Assembly: GCF_003012735.1 (NCBI RefSeq)
Contig: NZ_PXYI01000002.1
Coordinates: 1-64,000 of the forward strand
Direction of reading: 5' to 3'
DNA: 64,000 bases
DNA from: Allosphingosinicella deserti
Lineage (GTDB): Bacteria; Pseudomonadota; Alphaproteobacteria; Sphingomonadales; Sphingomonadaceae
Each line of letters opens with the position of its first letter. Within the stretch, counting starts at the first letter, position 1. Shown piece after piece: positions 49,436 through 59,379 of the stretch. Both the position numbers and the translations under genes were made by a program. The notes beneath the pieces were generated by a model. It did not search any database and was not told the origin of the DNA. It saw only the letters and a list, made by a program, of their open reading frames with translations.

Positions 49436-50214
49436 GCCGCCACCGCGCGCTTGGGCATTCGGGCGATCAGTTCGCGGGCGAGTGCAATGTAGGCTTCGGA
49501 GCCGGAGCAGCGATGGTCGTAGATAAGAGCGGGTATCCCGTGGCTGGGCGCTTCGGACAGGCGAACGTTGCGGGGAATGACGGTGTCGAACACCACCTTG
49601 CCGAGGCAGGCGCGAACGTCATCGGCAACCTGCGCGGACAGATTGTTGCGACGGTCGAACATGGTCAGCGCAACGCCAAGAATAGAGAGCTCGGGATTGA
49701 ACCTGGCGCGGATGCGCTCGATCGTCTGCAGCAGCTGGCTGAGGCCCTCGAGAGCGAAGAACTCGGTCTGCAGCGGCACCAGAATCGAATGAGCGGCAAC
49801 GAGCGCATTGATCGTCAGCAGGCCCAGCGAGGGCGGACAATCGATAAGGCACACATCCCACCGGCCCGGCGGAGTGGACGCAAGCGCATTGTCGAGCCGG
49901 TGTGTTCGTTCCGGCAACTCGACCAGCTCGATCTCCGCTCCGGATAGATCGACCGTTGCCGGCACGAGATCGAGACGCGGAACCCGGGTAGGTACGAAGG
50001 CTTCCTCGACCGTGCAGCTCGACGTGAGCAGGTCGTAGCTGGACAGATCACGCTGGGCGTGGCCGATGCCGAGCCCGGTGGAGGCATTGCCCTGCGGATC
50101 GAGATCAACGAGCAGGACGCGCCAACCGGTTGCGGCAAGCGCCGTTGCGATGTTGATCGCCGTCGTGGTCTTGCCAACCCCGCCCTTCTGATTGGCTACG
50201 GCTATACGGATCAT
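49432..50214 (-). CDS. parA: chromosome partitioning ATPase ParA
   Basis: 260-residue Walker-type ATPase that forms the gradient moving ParB-parS complexes. The deviant Walker A KGGVGKTT begins at residue 10, and LLVDLDPQGNAS and CLIDCPPSLGLLTINAL follow. No N-terminal DNA-binding extension, as in chromosomal (Soj-like) ParA. It overlaps rsmG by 4 bp upstream and parB downstream. Confidence 0.97.
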   Translation of the reverse strand: MIRIAVANQKGGVGKTTTAINIATALAATGWRVLLVDLDPQGNASTGLGIGHAQRDLSSYDLLTSSCTVEEAFVPTRVPRLDLVPATVDLSGAEIELVELPERTHRLDNALASTPPGRWDVCLIDCPPSLGLLTINALVAAHSILVPLQTEFFALEGLSQLLQTIERIRARFNPELSILGVALTMFDRRNNLSAQVADDVRACLGKVVFDTVIPRNVRLSEAPSHGIPALIYDHRCSGSEAYIALARELIARMPKRAVAA

Positions 50215-50843
50215 CGGGTTCGTTTCCCCCCATGCTTGCGGCGAACCTCGCGGGCGACGATGATCTGCGCGTCGGAATCGGTGAGGCTCGGCTCGAGACG
50301 AAAGTCACCCTGCCATGAAGACCGAATCGCGTCGAGTTCGGACTTCGCGTTTCGTCCCTTTGGAAGCACCCAAACCGTATCAGTTGTGGAAAACTTCTCT
50401 GCGAGGCCCAGCAATTTGTCCAATGGCGCGAAAGCGCGGGCGCTGATCACGGCAAAAGCCCCCAGGGGAACCGCTTCGATCTTCGAAAGGAGGATGTCGG
50501 TTCGCTCGGCTACACCCAGGATTTCAGCACTGCGAATGAGGAACTCGACCCTGAGCCGACGTGCCTCGACCAGCGTGAAATTTGCAGGATGCATCGCCGC
50601 CGCGATCAAACCTGGAAAGCCGGCGCCGGTCCCCAGATCAAGCCACGTGTTTGCCTGTTCCGGAACGAAGCGAAGCAATTGCGCCGAGTCGTAGATGTGG
50701 CGCGCCCACACCGACTCCAGCGACGGTCGGGAAACAAGATTCTGCCTGTCATTCTCCTCGGTGAGGTATCGAACGAAGCTGTCGAGCCTTGCTAATGTTT
50801 CACGTGGAACATCGAGAGCATCGCGAGCTTGGTCCTCGGTCAC
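50211..50843 (-). CDS. rsmG: 16S rRNA (guanine527-N7) methyltransferase
   Basis: 210-residue SAM-dependent methyltransferase (GidB). The SAM site WLDLGTGAGFPGL is clear. The early peptide DVPRETL at residues 11-17 is encoded by a parS site, as in many gidB genes. GTG start at 50843, immediately after the mnmG stop (no gap). Part of the mnmE-mnmG-rsmG-parA-parB run. Confidence 0.95.
   Translation of the reverse strand: MTEDQARDALDVPRETLARLDSFVRYLTEENDRQNLVSRPSLESVWARHIYDSAQLLRFVPEQANTWLDLGTGAGFPGLIAAAMHPANFTLVEARRLRVEFLIRSAEILGVAERTDILLSKIEAVPLGAFAVISARAFAPLDKLLGLAEKFSTTDTVWVLPKGRNAKSELDAIRSSWQGDFRLEPSLTDSDAQIIVAREVRRKHGGKRTR
50796..50811. other. parS centromere-like site 1 (inside rsmG)
   Basis: TGTTTCACGTGGAACA differs from the consensus parS TGTTTCACGTGAAACA by one base. 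It lies within the start of rsmG, about 1.4 kb upstream of the parB start. It is the exact reverse complement of the second site at 52747. Confidence 0.9.
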
Positions 50844-52694
50844 TTAAGCGGCTTTTCGACGGGCATGGACGAGAATTGCGGCGAGCGCGGCGGGCGTGAT
50901 GCCGCGAATACGGCTCGCCGCGCCGATCGTCTGAGGCCGGGATCGGGTGAGGCGTTCGACCATCTCATTCGAGAGTCCTGCTATCGCGGAATAATTAAGA
51001 TCAAGCGGAACGCGGATTGCTTCATCGGCCCGAAGCCGCGAAATCTCCGCCTGCTGTCGTTCGACATAGGGGGCGTAGCGATGGTCCTCGACAGCCTCCT
51101 CGAGGATGTCACTCGGCATCTTAGCCAGTTCCGGTAAGAGCTTCAGCAACGCGGATCGGTCCACGGCCGGGAAGCGCAGCCACTCAGCGAGGGTCCGACG
51201 CACACCGTCATCCCGGACGTCGATGCCCACTCGGATCAGCTCCGCTCCCGTCCGTGCAACGCTGAGCGAATCTTCGATCGCCCGACGGTGGAACCTGGAA
51301 CGTTCGAAATGGCGGCGCCGCTCAGGCGTAGTAGCTCCAGCGTCGATCGCCTGCTGAGTCAGCCGCGCCTCGGCATTGTCCGCGCGGAGACGGAGCCGAT
51401 ACTCGGCACGCGCAGTCAGCATGCGATACGGCTCAGTGACGCCCTGGAGGGTGAGATCGTCGACCATGACGCCGATATAGGAATCGCCGCGATCGAACAG
51501 GATCGGCTCCCCGGCTCCGGCATGCGCCGCCGCGTTGAGGCCGGCAACCAGGCCCTGCGCTGCCGCTTCTTCATAGCCCGTGGTGCCGTTGATCTGGCCG
51601 GCGAGGAACAGGCCGGAAACGTCGCGCACGCCCAGCGATGGTTCGAGGATTCTCGGATCCACGTGATCATACTCGACGGCGTAACCGGGCTGGAGAATCT
51701 CGACCCTTCGGAGTCCCGGCATCGACCGCACCATGGCCAGCTGGACGTCCTCCGGCAAGGATGTCGAGATTCCGTTGGGATAGACGACGTGGTCGTCCAA
51801 GCCTTCCGGTTCGAGGAAGACCTGGTGAGATTCCCGATCGGCGAAACGATGAACCTTGTCCTCGATCGATGGGCAATAGCGAGGCCCGACGCCGACAATC
51901 TCACCGGCGAAGAGCGGTGAACGATCGAGCCCGCCCCGGATGATCGCGTGAGCCTCGGGCGTAGTGCGGGTAATCGCACAAAAGAGCTGCGGTGCCGAAC
52001 GCCCGCCCCCCATCGGCGACATCGTCCAGTGAGAGGGATCCGAATCCTGGCGCTCCAGCGCGCCCCAATCGATCGTGCGCCCGTCGAGCCGGGGAGGCGT
52101 CCCGGTCTTCAGCCGCGCGAGTGGAAGGTTCATTGCCCGGAGTTGGAAAGCGATCGCAGTCGCCGCACGCTCCCCGACACGGCCGCCGGCGCAGCTCGTC
52201 ATGCCGAAGTGCAGCTTTCCTCCAAGGAAAGTTCCGGTGGCGAGTACCACAGCCTTCGCACCAATCTGCGAGCCATCGGCCAAGGTCAGGCCGGTGATAA
52301 CCCGTCCGTCCAGCTGCAACGCGGCAGCTTCACCCTCAATGACCACCAAGCCAGGTTGCGCATCTACGAACCCTTGCACAGCGGATTTGAACAGCCGGCG
52401 ATCGGCCTGCACTCTTGGTCCCCGGACCGCAGCACCCTTGCTGGCATTGAGCATCCGATAGTGAATGCCGGCTGCGTCGGCCGCCCGTCCGATCACGCCA
52501 TCAAAGGCATCCACCTCCTTGACCAGATGGCCCTTGCCCAGGCCCCCAATGGCAGGATTGCACGACATGGCTCCAATTTGCCCGCGTGCGAACGTGACGA
52601 GCCCGACGGCCGCACCCATCCTGGCGGCCGCACAGGCCGCTTCGACGCCGGCATGTCCGCCGCCGACGATGATGACATCGAATTTCTGGTTCAC
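50844..52694 (-). CDS. mnmG: tRNA uridine-5-carboxymethylaminomethyl modification enzyme MnmG
   Basis: 616-residue FAD enzyme (GidA) that, with MnmE, modifies the wobble uridine of several tRNAs. The FAD motif [12 protein letters not shown] is at residues 10-21, and the family blocks [20 protein letters not shown] and [16 protein letters not shown] are intact. GTG start at 52694. mnmE lies 72 bp upstream, and that gap holds a parS site. Confidence 0.97.
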   Translation of the reverse strand: MNQKFDVIIVGGGHAGVEAACAAARMGAAVGLVTFARGQIGAMSCNPAIGGLGKGHLVKEVDAFDGVIGRAADAAGIHYRMLNASKGAAVRGPRVQADRRLFKSAVQGFVDAQPGLVVIEGEAAALQLDGRVITGLTLADGSQIGAKAVVLATGTFLGGKLHFGMTSCAGGRVGERAATAIAFQLRAMNLPLARLKTGTPPRLDGRTIDWGALERQDSDPSHWTMSPMGGGRSAPQLFCAITRTTPEAHAIIRGGLDRSPLFAGEIVGVGPRYCPSIEDKVHRFADRESHQVFLEPEGLDDHVVYPNGISTSLPEDVQLAMVRSMPGLRRVEILQPGYAVEYDHVDPRILEPSLGVRDVSGLFLAGQINGTTGYEEAAAQGLVAGLNAAAHAGAGEPILFDRGDSYIGVMVDDLTLQGVTEPYRMLTARAEYRLRLRADNAEARLTQQAIDAGATTPERRRHFERSRFHRRAIEDSLSVARTGAELIRVGIDVRDDGVRRTLAEWLRFPAVDRSALLKLLPELAKMPSDILEEAVEDHRYAPYVERQQAEISRLRADEAIRVPLDLNYSAIAGLSNEMVERLTRSRPQTIGAASRIRGITPAALAAILVHARRKAA

Positions 52695-52746
52695 GACGCG
52701 CCTTTAGCGCAAAATCGGCCCGGAGCGAAGACGGCAACTTCCACCA

Positions 52747-52762
52747 TGTTCCACGTGAAACA
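52747..52762. other. parS centromere-like site 2 (between mnmE and mnmG)
   Basis: TGTTCCACGTGAAACA, one base from the consensus parS and the exact reverse complement of the site at 50796. It sits in the mnmE-mnmG gap, 53 bp before the mnmG start codon. Confidence 0.92.
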
Positions 52763-52766
52763 TGCC

Positions 52767-54062
52767 CTACTTCCCGATGCAGAAACGCCCGAACAGGGCG
52801 TCCAGCATGTTCTCGACACCCGAACGTCCGGTGATCGCGTCCAATGCCACTCGTGCCTGGCGGAGGCTCTCCGCGGCGATGAGATGGTCAGCGGTTCCAA
52901 TGACCTCCTGCAGCTGGGCGCGTACCCGCACCAACTCCGACCGGTGGCGCTCGTTCAGCGCGACCTCGCCGTTGCCCGGCAAAAGGCATCTTGCCCGGGA
53001 GATCAGCAAATCAATCAACGCGCTCATCCCCTCCCCTGTCTCCGCCGAAACGCCAATAGCGGCTCGAGGCGACGGCTCACCAAGCCCAAGGTCGATCTTG
53101 GACTGAACGATGATCGCGCGCTCCGGGTGAGGACAGTCCTCTGCCGCTCCGAGCCACAGCACGACATCCGCTGCGGCAATGCTGTCGAGCGCCCTCCCTA
53201 CACCGATGGCTTCGACCTCGTCGTCACTTTCCCGCAGGCCAGCCGTGTCGACCAGCAAGAAGGGCGTACCCGCGATCGAGGTCGGGGCTTCGACAAGATC
53301 ACGTGTCGTTCCGGCAATCGCTGCGACGATGGCTGCCTGGCGGCCGACGAGCCAGTTGAGCAGGCTTGACTTCCCGGCATTCGGCGGTCCCGCGATCACC
53401 ACCCGCACGCCATCGCGCAGACGTTCGACGGACGGGCGGGCAAGATAGGCGTCGAGCTCCGCCGCGAACGCAGCGACCTCTTCGATCCAGCGCGGCGGCA
53501 AATCGTCGCCGACCTCACCTTCGTCGGAGAAATCAAGGCTCGCTTCCAGCCGCGCGGAGAGCCCAAGCAGGGTCTGTTGCCAGATCTCGATCTGCCGGCT
53601 GAGGGCACCCCCGGCGAGCGCCTGGGCCGCCCTGCGCTGTGACTGGGTTTCGGCGGACAGAAGATCGGCGAGCCCTTCCGCCTCCGGGAGATCCACGCGG
53701 CCATTATCGAACGCACGGCGGGTGAACTCACCTGCCACAGCAGGACGAAAGCCGTCGAGCTCCGCCAAAGCTTCCAGCACGACCGCAACGATAGCCCTGC
53801 CACCATGAAGATGAAGCTCAACGAGATCCTCCCCGGTGACACTGCCAGGCCCGGGGAACCGGATCACCACGGCCCGATCGAGCACCTCGCCAGCGCGGCG
53901 CAAGGTGGCCAGCTGCGCGTGTCGCGGCGGCGGCAGGCTGCCCGCGAGTTCAGCAAGCGCGGCGTCCGCCCGTGGGCCGCTGATCCGAACGATCGCGATC
54001 GCGGCCGGCGGTGCGCCGGACGACAGAGCGAAAATGGTGTCGGCGATCGGCTCAGCCCTCAC
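52767..54062 (-). CDS. mnmE: tRNA modification GTPase MnmE
   Basis: 431-residue GTPase partner of MnmG. N-terminal folate-binding domain (DTIFALSSGAPPAAIAIVRISGP), helical domain, and an inserted G domain with P-loop GPPNAGKS at 225-232. It ends with the conserved C-terminal CIGK whose Cys is required for modification. GTG start at 54062, overlapping the DUF6489 gene by 11 bp. Confidence 0.96.
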   Translation of the reverse strand: MRAEPIADTIFALSSGAPPAAIAIVRISGPRADAALAELAGSLPPPRHAQLATLRRAGEVLDRAVVIRFPGPGSVTGEDLVELHLHGGRAIVAVVLEALAELDGFRPAVAGEFTRRAFDNGRVDLPEAEGLADLLSAETQSQRRAAQALAGGALSRQIEIWQQTLLGLSARLEASLDFSDEGEVGDDLPPRWIEEVAAFAAELDAYLARPSVERLRDGVRVVIAGPPNAGKSSLLNWLVGRQAAIVAAIAGTTRDLVEAPTSIAGTPFLLVDTAGLRESDDEVEAIGVGRALDSIAAADVVLWLGAAEDCPHPERAIIVQSKIDLGLGEPSPRAAIGVSAETGEGMSALIDLLISRARCLLPGNGEVALNERHRSELVRVRAQLQEVIGTADHLIAAESLRQARVALDAITGRSGVENMLDALFGRFCIGK

Positions 54063-54288
54063 GGCGTCCGCTCATCCCTTCGAGCATGGATCGCCACATC
54101 GACATTCCGGCCTCGCTCATCGGACCCCACTTGTTCATCATGTCGCCGACCATGTCGGGCGTCACGCCTTCGCTTACCGCCTTGGTCATGCGATCGACAT
54201 AAGCGGCGTGCACGGGTGCGAGATCGGGCAGTCCCATGAATCGGCGTGCCTCCTCGGGCGTGCAATCCACATCCACCGTGATTTTCAT
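54052..54288 (-). CDS. DUF6489 family protein
   Basis: 78-residue small protein of the DUF6489 family, function unknown. The opening MKITVDVDCTPEEARRFMGLPDL and a helical body with WGPMSEAGMSMWRSMLEGM are typical. It starts at ATG 54288 and overlaps the mnmE start, so it is the first gene of the mnmE-parB run. Relatives are found in alphaproteobacteria. Confidence 0.82.
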   Translation of the reverse strand: MKITVDVDCTPEEARRFMGLPDLAPVHAAYVDRMTKAVSEGVTPDMVGDMMNKWGPMSEAGMSMWRSMLEGMSGRREG

Positions 54289-54367
54289 CGTCTGCGTCTC
54301 CCGGTTATTGCCGCGTGTTCGACGACTATGTGTATAGAAGCCGCCTTCGCACAAGGAGAACAGACGC

Positions 54368-55060
54368 ATGATCCGGATCGACACGCTCGACGGCACCGAC
54401 AGTTTCGGTGCCTACCTGGCCGAGCCCACCGATACGCCCCGCGCGGCCATCGTCGTCATCCAGGAGATATTCGGCGTCAACGAAGGCATCCGCCGCAAGT
54501 GCGATGGCTGGGCGGAGAAAGGCTATCTCGCCATTGCGCCCGATCTTTTCTGGCGACTCGAACCGGGAGTCGAACTCGATCCGGATCAGGAGCCGGAGTT
54601 GCAGCAGGCATTCGGATTGATGAACCGGTTCGACCAGGATCAGGGAATTGCCGACATCGAGGCAACGCTTCGCGCGGTTCGGGCACGCCTGCCCGAGGGC
54701 GCGAAGATCGGCTGCGTCGGCTACTGCCTTGGCGGCCGACTTGCCTATATGACTGCGGCGCGTACCGACGTCGATGCGAGCGTCGGCTATTACGCGGTTG
54801 GCCTGCCGAACATCCTGCACGAGAAGAATGCGATCGCACGGCCGCTCCTGCTGCACATCGCCGGCGCCGATCATTTCGTCACGCCCGACCAGCAGCAGGC
54901 GATGCACGAAGGCCTCGACGATCATCCACGCGTGACCCTGGTCGATTATCCCGGCGAGGATCACGGCTTTGCCGCCGAGATGGGCAATCGGCGCAGCGAA
55001 CAGGCTGCCCGGCAGGCCGATGCACGCACCGAAACCTTCTTCGCGGAGCATCTCGGGTGA
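54368..55060 (+). CDS. dienelactone hydrolase family protein
   Basis: 230-residue alpha/beta hydrolase of the dienelactone hydrolase type. The nucleophile is Cys120 in VGYCLGGRLAY (DLH uses Cys rather than Ser), with a catalytic His in DYPGEDHGF. The natural substrate is unknown; not every family member degrades chloroaromatics. AAGGAGA ribosome site. It overlaps the quinone-reductase-like gene by 4 bp. Confidence 0.9.
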   Translation: MIRIDTLDGTDSFGAYLAEPTDTPRAAIVVIQEIFGVNEGIRRKCDGWAEKGYLAIAPDLFWRLEPGVELDPDQEPELQQAFGLMNRFDQDQGIADIEATLRAVRARLPEGAKIGCVGYCLGGRLAYMTAARTDVDASVGYYAVGLPNILHEKNAIARPLLLHIAGADHFVTPDQQQAMHEGLDDHPRVTLVDYPGEDHGFAAEMGNRRSEQAARQADARTETFFAEHLG

Positions 55061-56037
55061 GCGATCCCTATGCCTTCATCCTCCGCGAGACCGGCGGACC
55101 AGAGACGCTCGCCGCCGAGGGGATCAGCATCCCGGTTCCCGGCCCAGGTCAGGTGCTGGTTCGCCATGAGGCGATCGGGCTCAATTTCATCGACACCTAT
55201 CATCGCTCCGGCCTCTACCCGCTTCCGCTCCCGTCCGGGGTTGGCAACGAAGCTGCCTGCACCATCGAAAGTGTCGGCGAAGGCGTGAGCGGGTTTCGTG
55301 AGGGGAACCGGGTTGGTTACTTCACGGGTCCCCTCGGAGCCTATTCGACGCATCGCGTAGTCGACGCCAATCGGCTCGTGCCGCTTCCGGACGATATCGG
55401 CTTCGAAGATGCGGCGGCAACGATGCTGAAGGGCTGCACCGCCGAATATTTGATCGAGCGATGCGCACGCGTCGCCGCCGGCGACACGGTGCTCGTCCAT
55501 TCCGCGGCAGGCGGCGTCGGTTCGATCCTCGTTCCGTGGCTGAAGGCCATTGGCGCCACAGTCATCGCCCATGCCGGAGACAGCCGCAAGGCGGCGATTG
55601 CGAAGGAGCTCGGCGCCGATCATGCGCTTTGCTGCCCGCTCGATGAGCTCGCCTCCGAAGTGCGCACGCGGACCGAAGGCAAGGGCGTGCCGGTGGTCCT
55701 CGACGGTGTCGGCGCTGCGAGCTGGAAAGCGTCGCTGGGATCGGTCGCACGCCGCGGCATAGTCGTCACCTACGGCAATGCGTCTGGCCCGGTGCCCCCA
55801 TTCACGGCCCTGGATCTGCTCAGCGCCGGGTCGATCTTCGTCACCCGCCCGACTCTCGGCGACTATTGTCACACCCAGGAAGAGCGCCAGAATTCCGCCG
55901 CCCGCGTCTTCGAGATGATCCGCAGCGGCGTCGTCAAGGTGCGGATAGGGGCGCGCTTCCCGCTGCGCGACGCCGCGGAGGCGCATCGGGCGATCGAGAG
56001 CCGGGCAACCACCGGCTCGACGGTGCTGATGCCGTGA
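55057..56037 (+). CDS. quinone oxidoreductase (zeta-crystallin type, NADPH-dependent)
   Basis: 326-residue medium-chain reductase of the QOR family without structural zinc cysteines. N-terminal GroES-like domain (GQVLVRHEAIGLNFIDTYHRSGLYPLPLPSGVGNEAA) and Rossmann motif HSAAGGVGSILVPWLKAIGA. It probably reduces quinones or enones with NADPH. GTG start overlapping the hydrolase stop, so the two are an operon. Confidence 0.92.
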   Translation: MSDPYAFILRETGGPETLAAEGISIPVPGPGQVLVRHEAIGLNFIDTYHRSGLYPLPLPSGVGNEAACTIESVGEGVSGFREGNRVGYFTGPLGAYSTHRVVDANRLVPLPDDIGFEDAAATMLKGCTAEYLIERCARVAAGDTVLVHSAAGGVGSILVPWLKAIGATVIAHAGDSRKAAIAKELGADHALCCPLDELASEVRTRTEGKGVPVVLDGVGAASWKASLGSVARRGIVVTYGNASGPVPPFTALDLLSAGSIFVTRPTLGDYCHTQEERQNSAARVFEMIRSGVVKVRIGARFPLRDAAEAHRAIESRATTGSTVLMP

Positions 56038-56071
56038 AGAAAATCCTCCCCGAACTGGCTTCAGGGAGGAT
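56037..56071 (-). terminator. intrinsic terminator after rho (may serve both strands)
   Basis: Read on the minus strand, ATCCTCCCTGAA (56071-56060) pairs with TTCGGGGAGGAT (56054-56043) with one G-U pair and a 5-nt loop, followed by TTTTCTT. It lies between the convergent qor-like and rho genes and could stop both transcripts. Confidence 0.7.
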
Positions 56072-56115
56072 CAGAATATCGTGCAGCGTTTAATCGCGTG
56101 CCGGAATCGTTGCCC

Positions 56116-57372
56116 TTACGAGTTCATCGAGGCGAAGAAATCCTCGTTCGACTTGGCGTCCTTCATCTTGTCGAGGAGGAACTGCATCGCGTCGACGGTA
56201 CCCATCTGCATGAGGATGCGGCGGAGGACCCACATCTTCGATAGCGTACCCTGGTCAACGAGCAATTCCTCCTTGCGCGTGCCCGAGCGGCCAACGTCCA
56301 GCGACGGGAAGATGCGCTTGTCCGAAACCTTGCGGTCCAAAACGATTTCCGAGTTGCCGGTGCCCTTGAACTCTTCGAAAATGACTTCGTCCATCTTGGA
56401 GCCGGTGTCGATCAGCGCGGTGGCGATGATCGAAAGCGAGCCGCCCTCCTCTATGTTGCGGGCCGCGCCGAAGAAGCGCTTGGGACGCTGCAGCGCGTTG
56501 GCGTCGACGCCGCCGGTCAGCACCTTGCCCGACGACGGCACCACCGTGTTGTAGGCGCGGCCGAGGCGGGTGATCGAATCGAGAAGAATGACAACGTCCT
56601 TCTTGTGCTCGACGAGCCGCTTGGCCTTTTCGATCACCATCTCGGCAACCTGGACGTGGCGTTGCGCCGGCTCGTCGAAGGTCGAGGAGACGACCTCGCC
56701 GCGCACCGAGCGCTGCATGTCGGTCACTTCCTCCGGACGCTCGTCGATCAGCAGGACGATCAGAAAGACTTCCGGATGGTTGTCGGTGATCGCCTTGGCG
56801 ATGTTCTGGAGAAGCACGGTCTTGCCGGTGCGCGGTGGCGCGACGATCAGCGCGCGCTGACCCTTGCCCTGCGGCGAGATGATGTCGATCACCCGCGCCG
56901 ACTTGTCCTTCACCGTCGGATCGAGCGTGTCGAGCGTCAGCTTCTGGTTGGGGTAAAGCGGCGTCAGATTGTCGAAATTGACCCGGTGACGCACGGCATC
57001 GGGATCGTCGTAATTGATCTGGCTGACACGAACCAGGCTGAAATAGCGTTCGCCTTCCTTGGGCCCGCGAATCTCGCCTTCGACCGTATCGCCGGTGCGC
57101 AGGCCGAATTTGCGGACCTGGTTCGGCGCCACATAGATGTCGTCGGGGCCGGCCAGGTAATTGGCTTCCGGCGAGCGCAGGAAACCGAAGCCGTCGGGGA
57201 GCACTTCGATCGTTCCCATGCCCATGATCTCCTGGCCGTTCTCGGCCTGGACCTTGAGGATGGAAAACATCAGCTCTTGCTTGCGGAGCGTCGATGCGCC
57301 CTCGATTCCGATCGCCTCGGCCATCGCGACGAGGTCGGCGGGGGATTTCAGTTTCAGGTCCTTGAGGTGCAT
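56116..57372 (-). CDS. rho: transcription termination factor Rho
   Basis: Hexameric RNA helicase ending transcription. 418 residues, like E. coli Rho (419). N-terminal [25 protein letters not shown]-binding cold-shock domain ([21 protein letters not shown]), and P-loop [15 protein letters not shown] 57372 gives the canonical start; a longer version (57465) has an unlikely basic leader. The 228-bp leader back to hemJ may carry autoregulation, but no motif is clear. Confidence 0.97.
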   Translation of the reverse strand: MHLKDLKLKSPADLVAMAEAIGIEGASTLRKQELMFSILKVQAENGQEIMGMGTIEVLPDGFGFLRSPEANYLAGPDDIYVAPNQVRKFGLRTGDTVEGEIRGPKEGERYFSLVRVSQINYDDPDAVRHRVNFDNLTPLYPNQKLTLDTLDPTVKDKSARVIDIISPQGKGQRALIVAPPRTGKTVLLQNIAKAITDNHPEVFLIVLLIDERPEEVTDMQRSVRGEVVSSTFDEPAQRHVQVAEMVIEKAKRLVEHKKDVVILLDSITRLGRAYNTVVPSSGKVLTGGVDANALQRPKRFFGAARNIEEGGSLSIIATALIDTGSKMDEVIFEEFKGTGNSEIVLDRKVSDKRIFPSLDVGRSGTRKEELLVDQGTLSKMWVLRRILMQMGTVDAMQFLLDKMKDAKSNEDFFASMNS

Positions 57373-57600
57373 CTGAGAACTCGGCGCAGGTGGATTGGGG
57401 GTGTCGTGCGGGTCGCGAGACAAGATCACGATGTGAGGTGATTGCCCACGCGGACGGCGGGCCAACGACTCTTGCGGAGTTAGGCGCGCCCCCGATTCAA
57501 GTCAAGCGACGGAGCATCCGCGATGGAGGAAAAGGAAAGCCCGTCTTTTCCGCGCGCCCATCACCCAGCCGAAGCTGCGCGCACCTTCGGCGCATGCGCC

Positions 57601-58056
57601 TCAGAACGGCTTCACGATTACCAGGATGACGATCAGCACGGTTGCGAGGCCGGGAATCTCGTTCATGATGCGCAGAGACTTGCCGCTGAGCGGCCGCTGG
57701 CCCGCGGCGAGCTTGCGGCCATAGCCGACCAGCCAGCCGTGATAGCCGGACAGAGCGACCACGATGGCGAACTTGGCGTGGAACCATCCCTCCTGCCAGG
57801 CGCCGGTCGTCCAAGCGAGCGACAGGCCGAGCACCCAGACGAGGATCATCGCCGGGGTGATGATGATCTTGCGAAGCTTGGTCTCGCGATCGATCCAGCG
57901 TTTCTCCTCGTCGGAGCCAGGCGCCGATTCCTGATGATAGACGTAGTAGCGCGGCAACATGAACATGCCCGCGATCCAGAAGATCACGAAAATGACATGG
58001 CCGGCCTTGAGCCAGGCGTACGTCAAGCTGAGGGCGCTCTCGATACCATCGATCAC
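57601..58056 (-). CDS. hemJ: HemJ protoporphyrinogen IX oxidase
   Basis: 151-residue four-helix membrane protein of the HemJ family (once annotated CopD), catalysing the penultimate haem step. The conserved His in WLKAGHVIFVIFWIAGMFMLPR and the later FHAKFAIVVALSGYHG region (haem-ligand and catalytic area) are intact. GTG start overlaps the hemE stop by 4 bp: a haem operon. Confidence 0.93.
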   Translation of the reverse strand: MIDGIESALSLTYAWLKAGHVIFVIFWIAGMFMLPRYYVYHQESAPGSDEEKRWIDRETKLRKIIITPAMILVWVLGLSLAWTTGAWQEGWFHAKFAIVVALSGYHGWLVGYGRKLAAGQRPLSGKSLRIMNEIPGLATVLIVILVIVKPF

Positions 58057-59078
58057 CGACGCACCAAGGCGATGAGCTGCTCGACGTGCTGGATCGGCGT
58101 GTCCGGCAAAATTCCGTGCCCCAGATTGAAGACGTGCGGTCGGTCCGCGAAGCTAGATAGGATGCGCTCCACCGCGCTGGCAAGCGTCTCGCCCCCGGCA
58201 ATCAGCGCGAGCGGATCCAGATTGCCCTGTACGGGCAGATTTTCGGGCAGCGCGGCCGCAGCCCAGACCGGATCCACCGTTTCGTCGATGCCGATCGCAT
58301 CGACCCCGGTCTCGCGTGCATAAGCCGGCAGCTTGCCGCCGGCGCCCTTGGGAAAGCCGATGATCGGCACGTCCGGATGCCGTGCCTTCAGACCCTGTAC
58401 GATCTGGACGGTCGGGGCGATCACCCAACGCTCGAACTGGGCGGGGGACAACGACCCAGACCAACTGTCGAACAGCTGGACGGCTTCGACGCCTGCTTCG
58501 ATCTGTGCGGAAAGATAATCGACGGTCATGGCCGCAATCGCAGCGATGATCTCGGCGAACGCGGCGTCGTCCGTATAGGCCTTGCGCCGGGTTTCGCCCT
58601 GATCCTTGCTCCCCCTGCCCGCCACCATATAGGTCGAAACGGTCCAGGGACTGCCCGCGAAGCCCAGGAAGGTGGTCTCCGGGGGCAACGACGCCGCCAC
58701 TTTCTCCACAGTCTTGTAGACCGGCTCCAGACGCTCCCTGGCGGGTTCAAGCGATGCGAGCGCCGCATCGACCAGCGGCGGTGACAGACGTGGTCCCTCA
58801 CCCGCTTCGAACCGCAGCTCCTGGCCGATCGCGTACGGGATCATCAGGATGTCGGAGAACAGGATCGCACCGTCGAAGCCGAACCGGCGGATCGGCTGCA
58901 GCGTCACTTCGGCGGCGGCATCCGGATCGGTCGCGAGATCCAGGAAGCCGCCCTTCTCGGCCCGCAGAGCACGATATTCGGGTAGGTAGCGTCCCGCTTG
59001 GCGCATCAGCCAAAGCGGTGTTTTTACAGGCTTTTCTCCCTGCAGGACGCTGAGTAGCAATTTGTTCGAAAGGGCCAT
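58053..59078 (-). CDS. hemE: uroporphyrinogen decarboxylase
   Basis: 341-residue cytoplasmic enzyme converting uroporphyrinogen III to coproporphyrinogen III. The N-terminal signature PLWLMRQAGRYLPEYRALRA and the mid-protein GFAGSPWTVSTYMV are complete. It is transcribed away from the putative origin region; in Caulobacter the origin abuts hemE in the same way. Confidence 0.97.
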   Translation of the reverse strand: MALSNKLLLSVLQGEKPVKTPLWLMRQAGRYLPEYRALRAEKGGFLDLATDPDAAAEVTLQPIRRFGFDGAILFSDILMIPYAIGQELRFEAGEGPRLSPPLVDAALASLEPARERLEPVYKTVEKVAASLPPETTFLGFAGSPWTVSTYMVAGRGSKDQGETRRKAYTDDAAFAEIIAAIAAMTVDYLSAQIEAGVEAVQLFDSWSGSLSPAQFERWVIAPTVQIVQGLKARHPDVPIIGFPKGAGGKLPAYARETGVDAIGIDETVDPVWAAAALPENLPVQGNLDPLALIAGGETLASAVERILSSFADRPHVFNLGHGILPDTPIQHVEQLIALVRR

Positions 59079-59247
59079 GAGGACGGCTGGGCTCCGCTCT
59101 ACTCTCTCTCAAAGAGTCTTTAATAAGAGAGTCTGATGAAGGTTGTTGGTCGGCGGATGGTGGGGTTTATTCCCTCCACCCGATTTTGCAAACAGCTTGA
59201 CTCTCGCGCGGCCGCGGAAGCCTGCGGATTCGCGGGAACCATCCCCG

Positions 59248-59256
59248 TTATCCACA
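59248..59256 (+). promoter_or_regulatory. DnaA box 1 in the putative origin
   Basis: Exact 9-mer TTATCCACA, the high-affinity DnaA binding sequence, in the hemE-DUF299 gap. Confidence 0.75.
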
Positions 59257-59370
59257 TCGAGCCGCATGGAACTATCCAGGCTTTGCGACTCTGTGGATCG
59301 AATCCGGATTGCGGGCGCGAATCCTGTGCTTGCAACCGTCCCGAGGGTTCCGCTAGCGATTTCAACACGC

Positions 59371-59379
59371 TTATCCACA
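59371..59379 (+). promoter_or_regulatory. DnaA box 2 in the putative origin
   Basis: Exact TTATCCACA in the same orientation as box 1, 15 bp before the GTG of the DUF299 gene. Confidence 0.75.
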
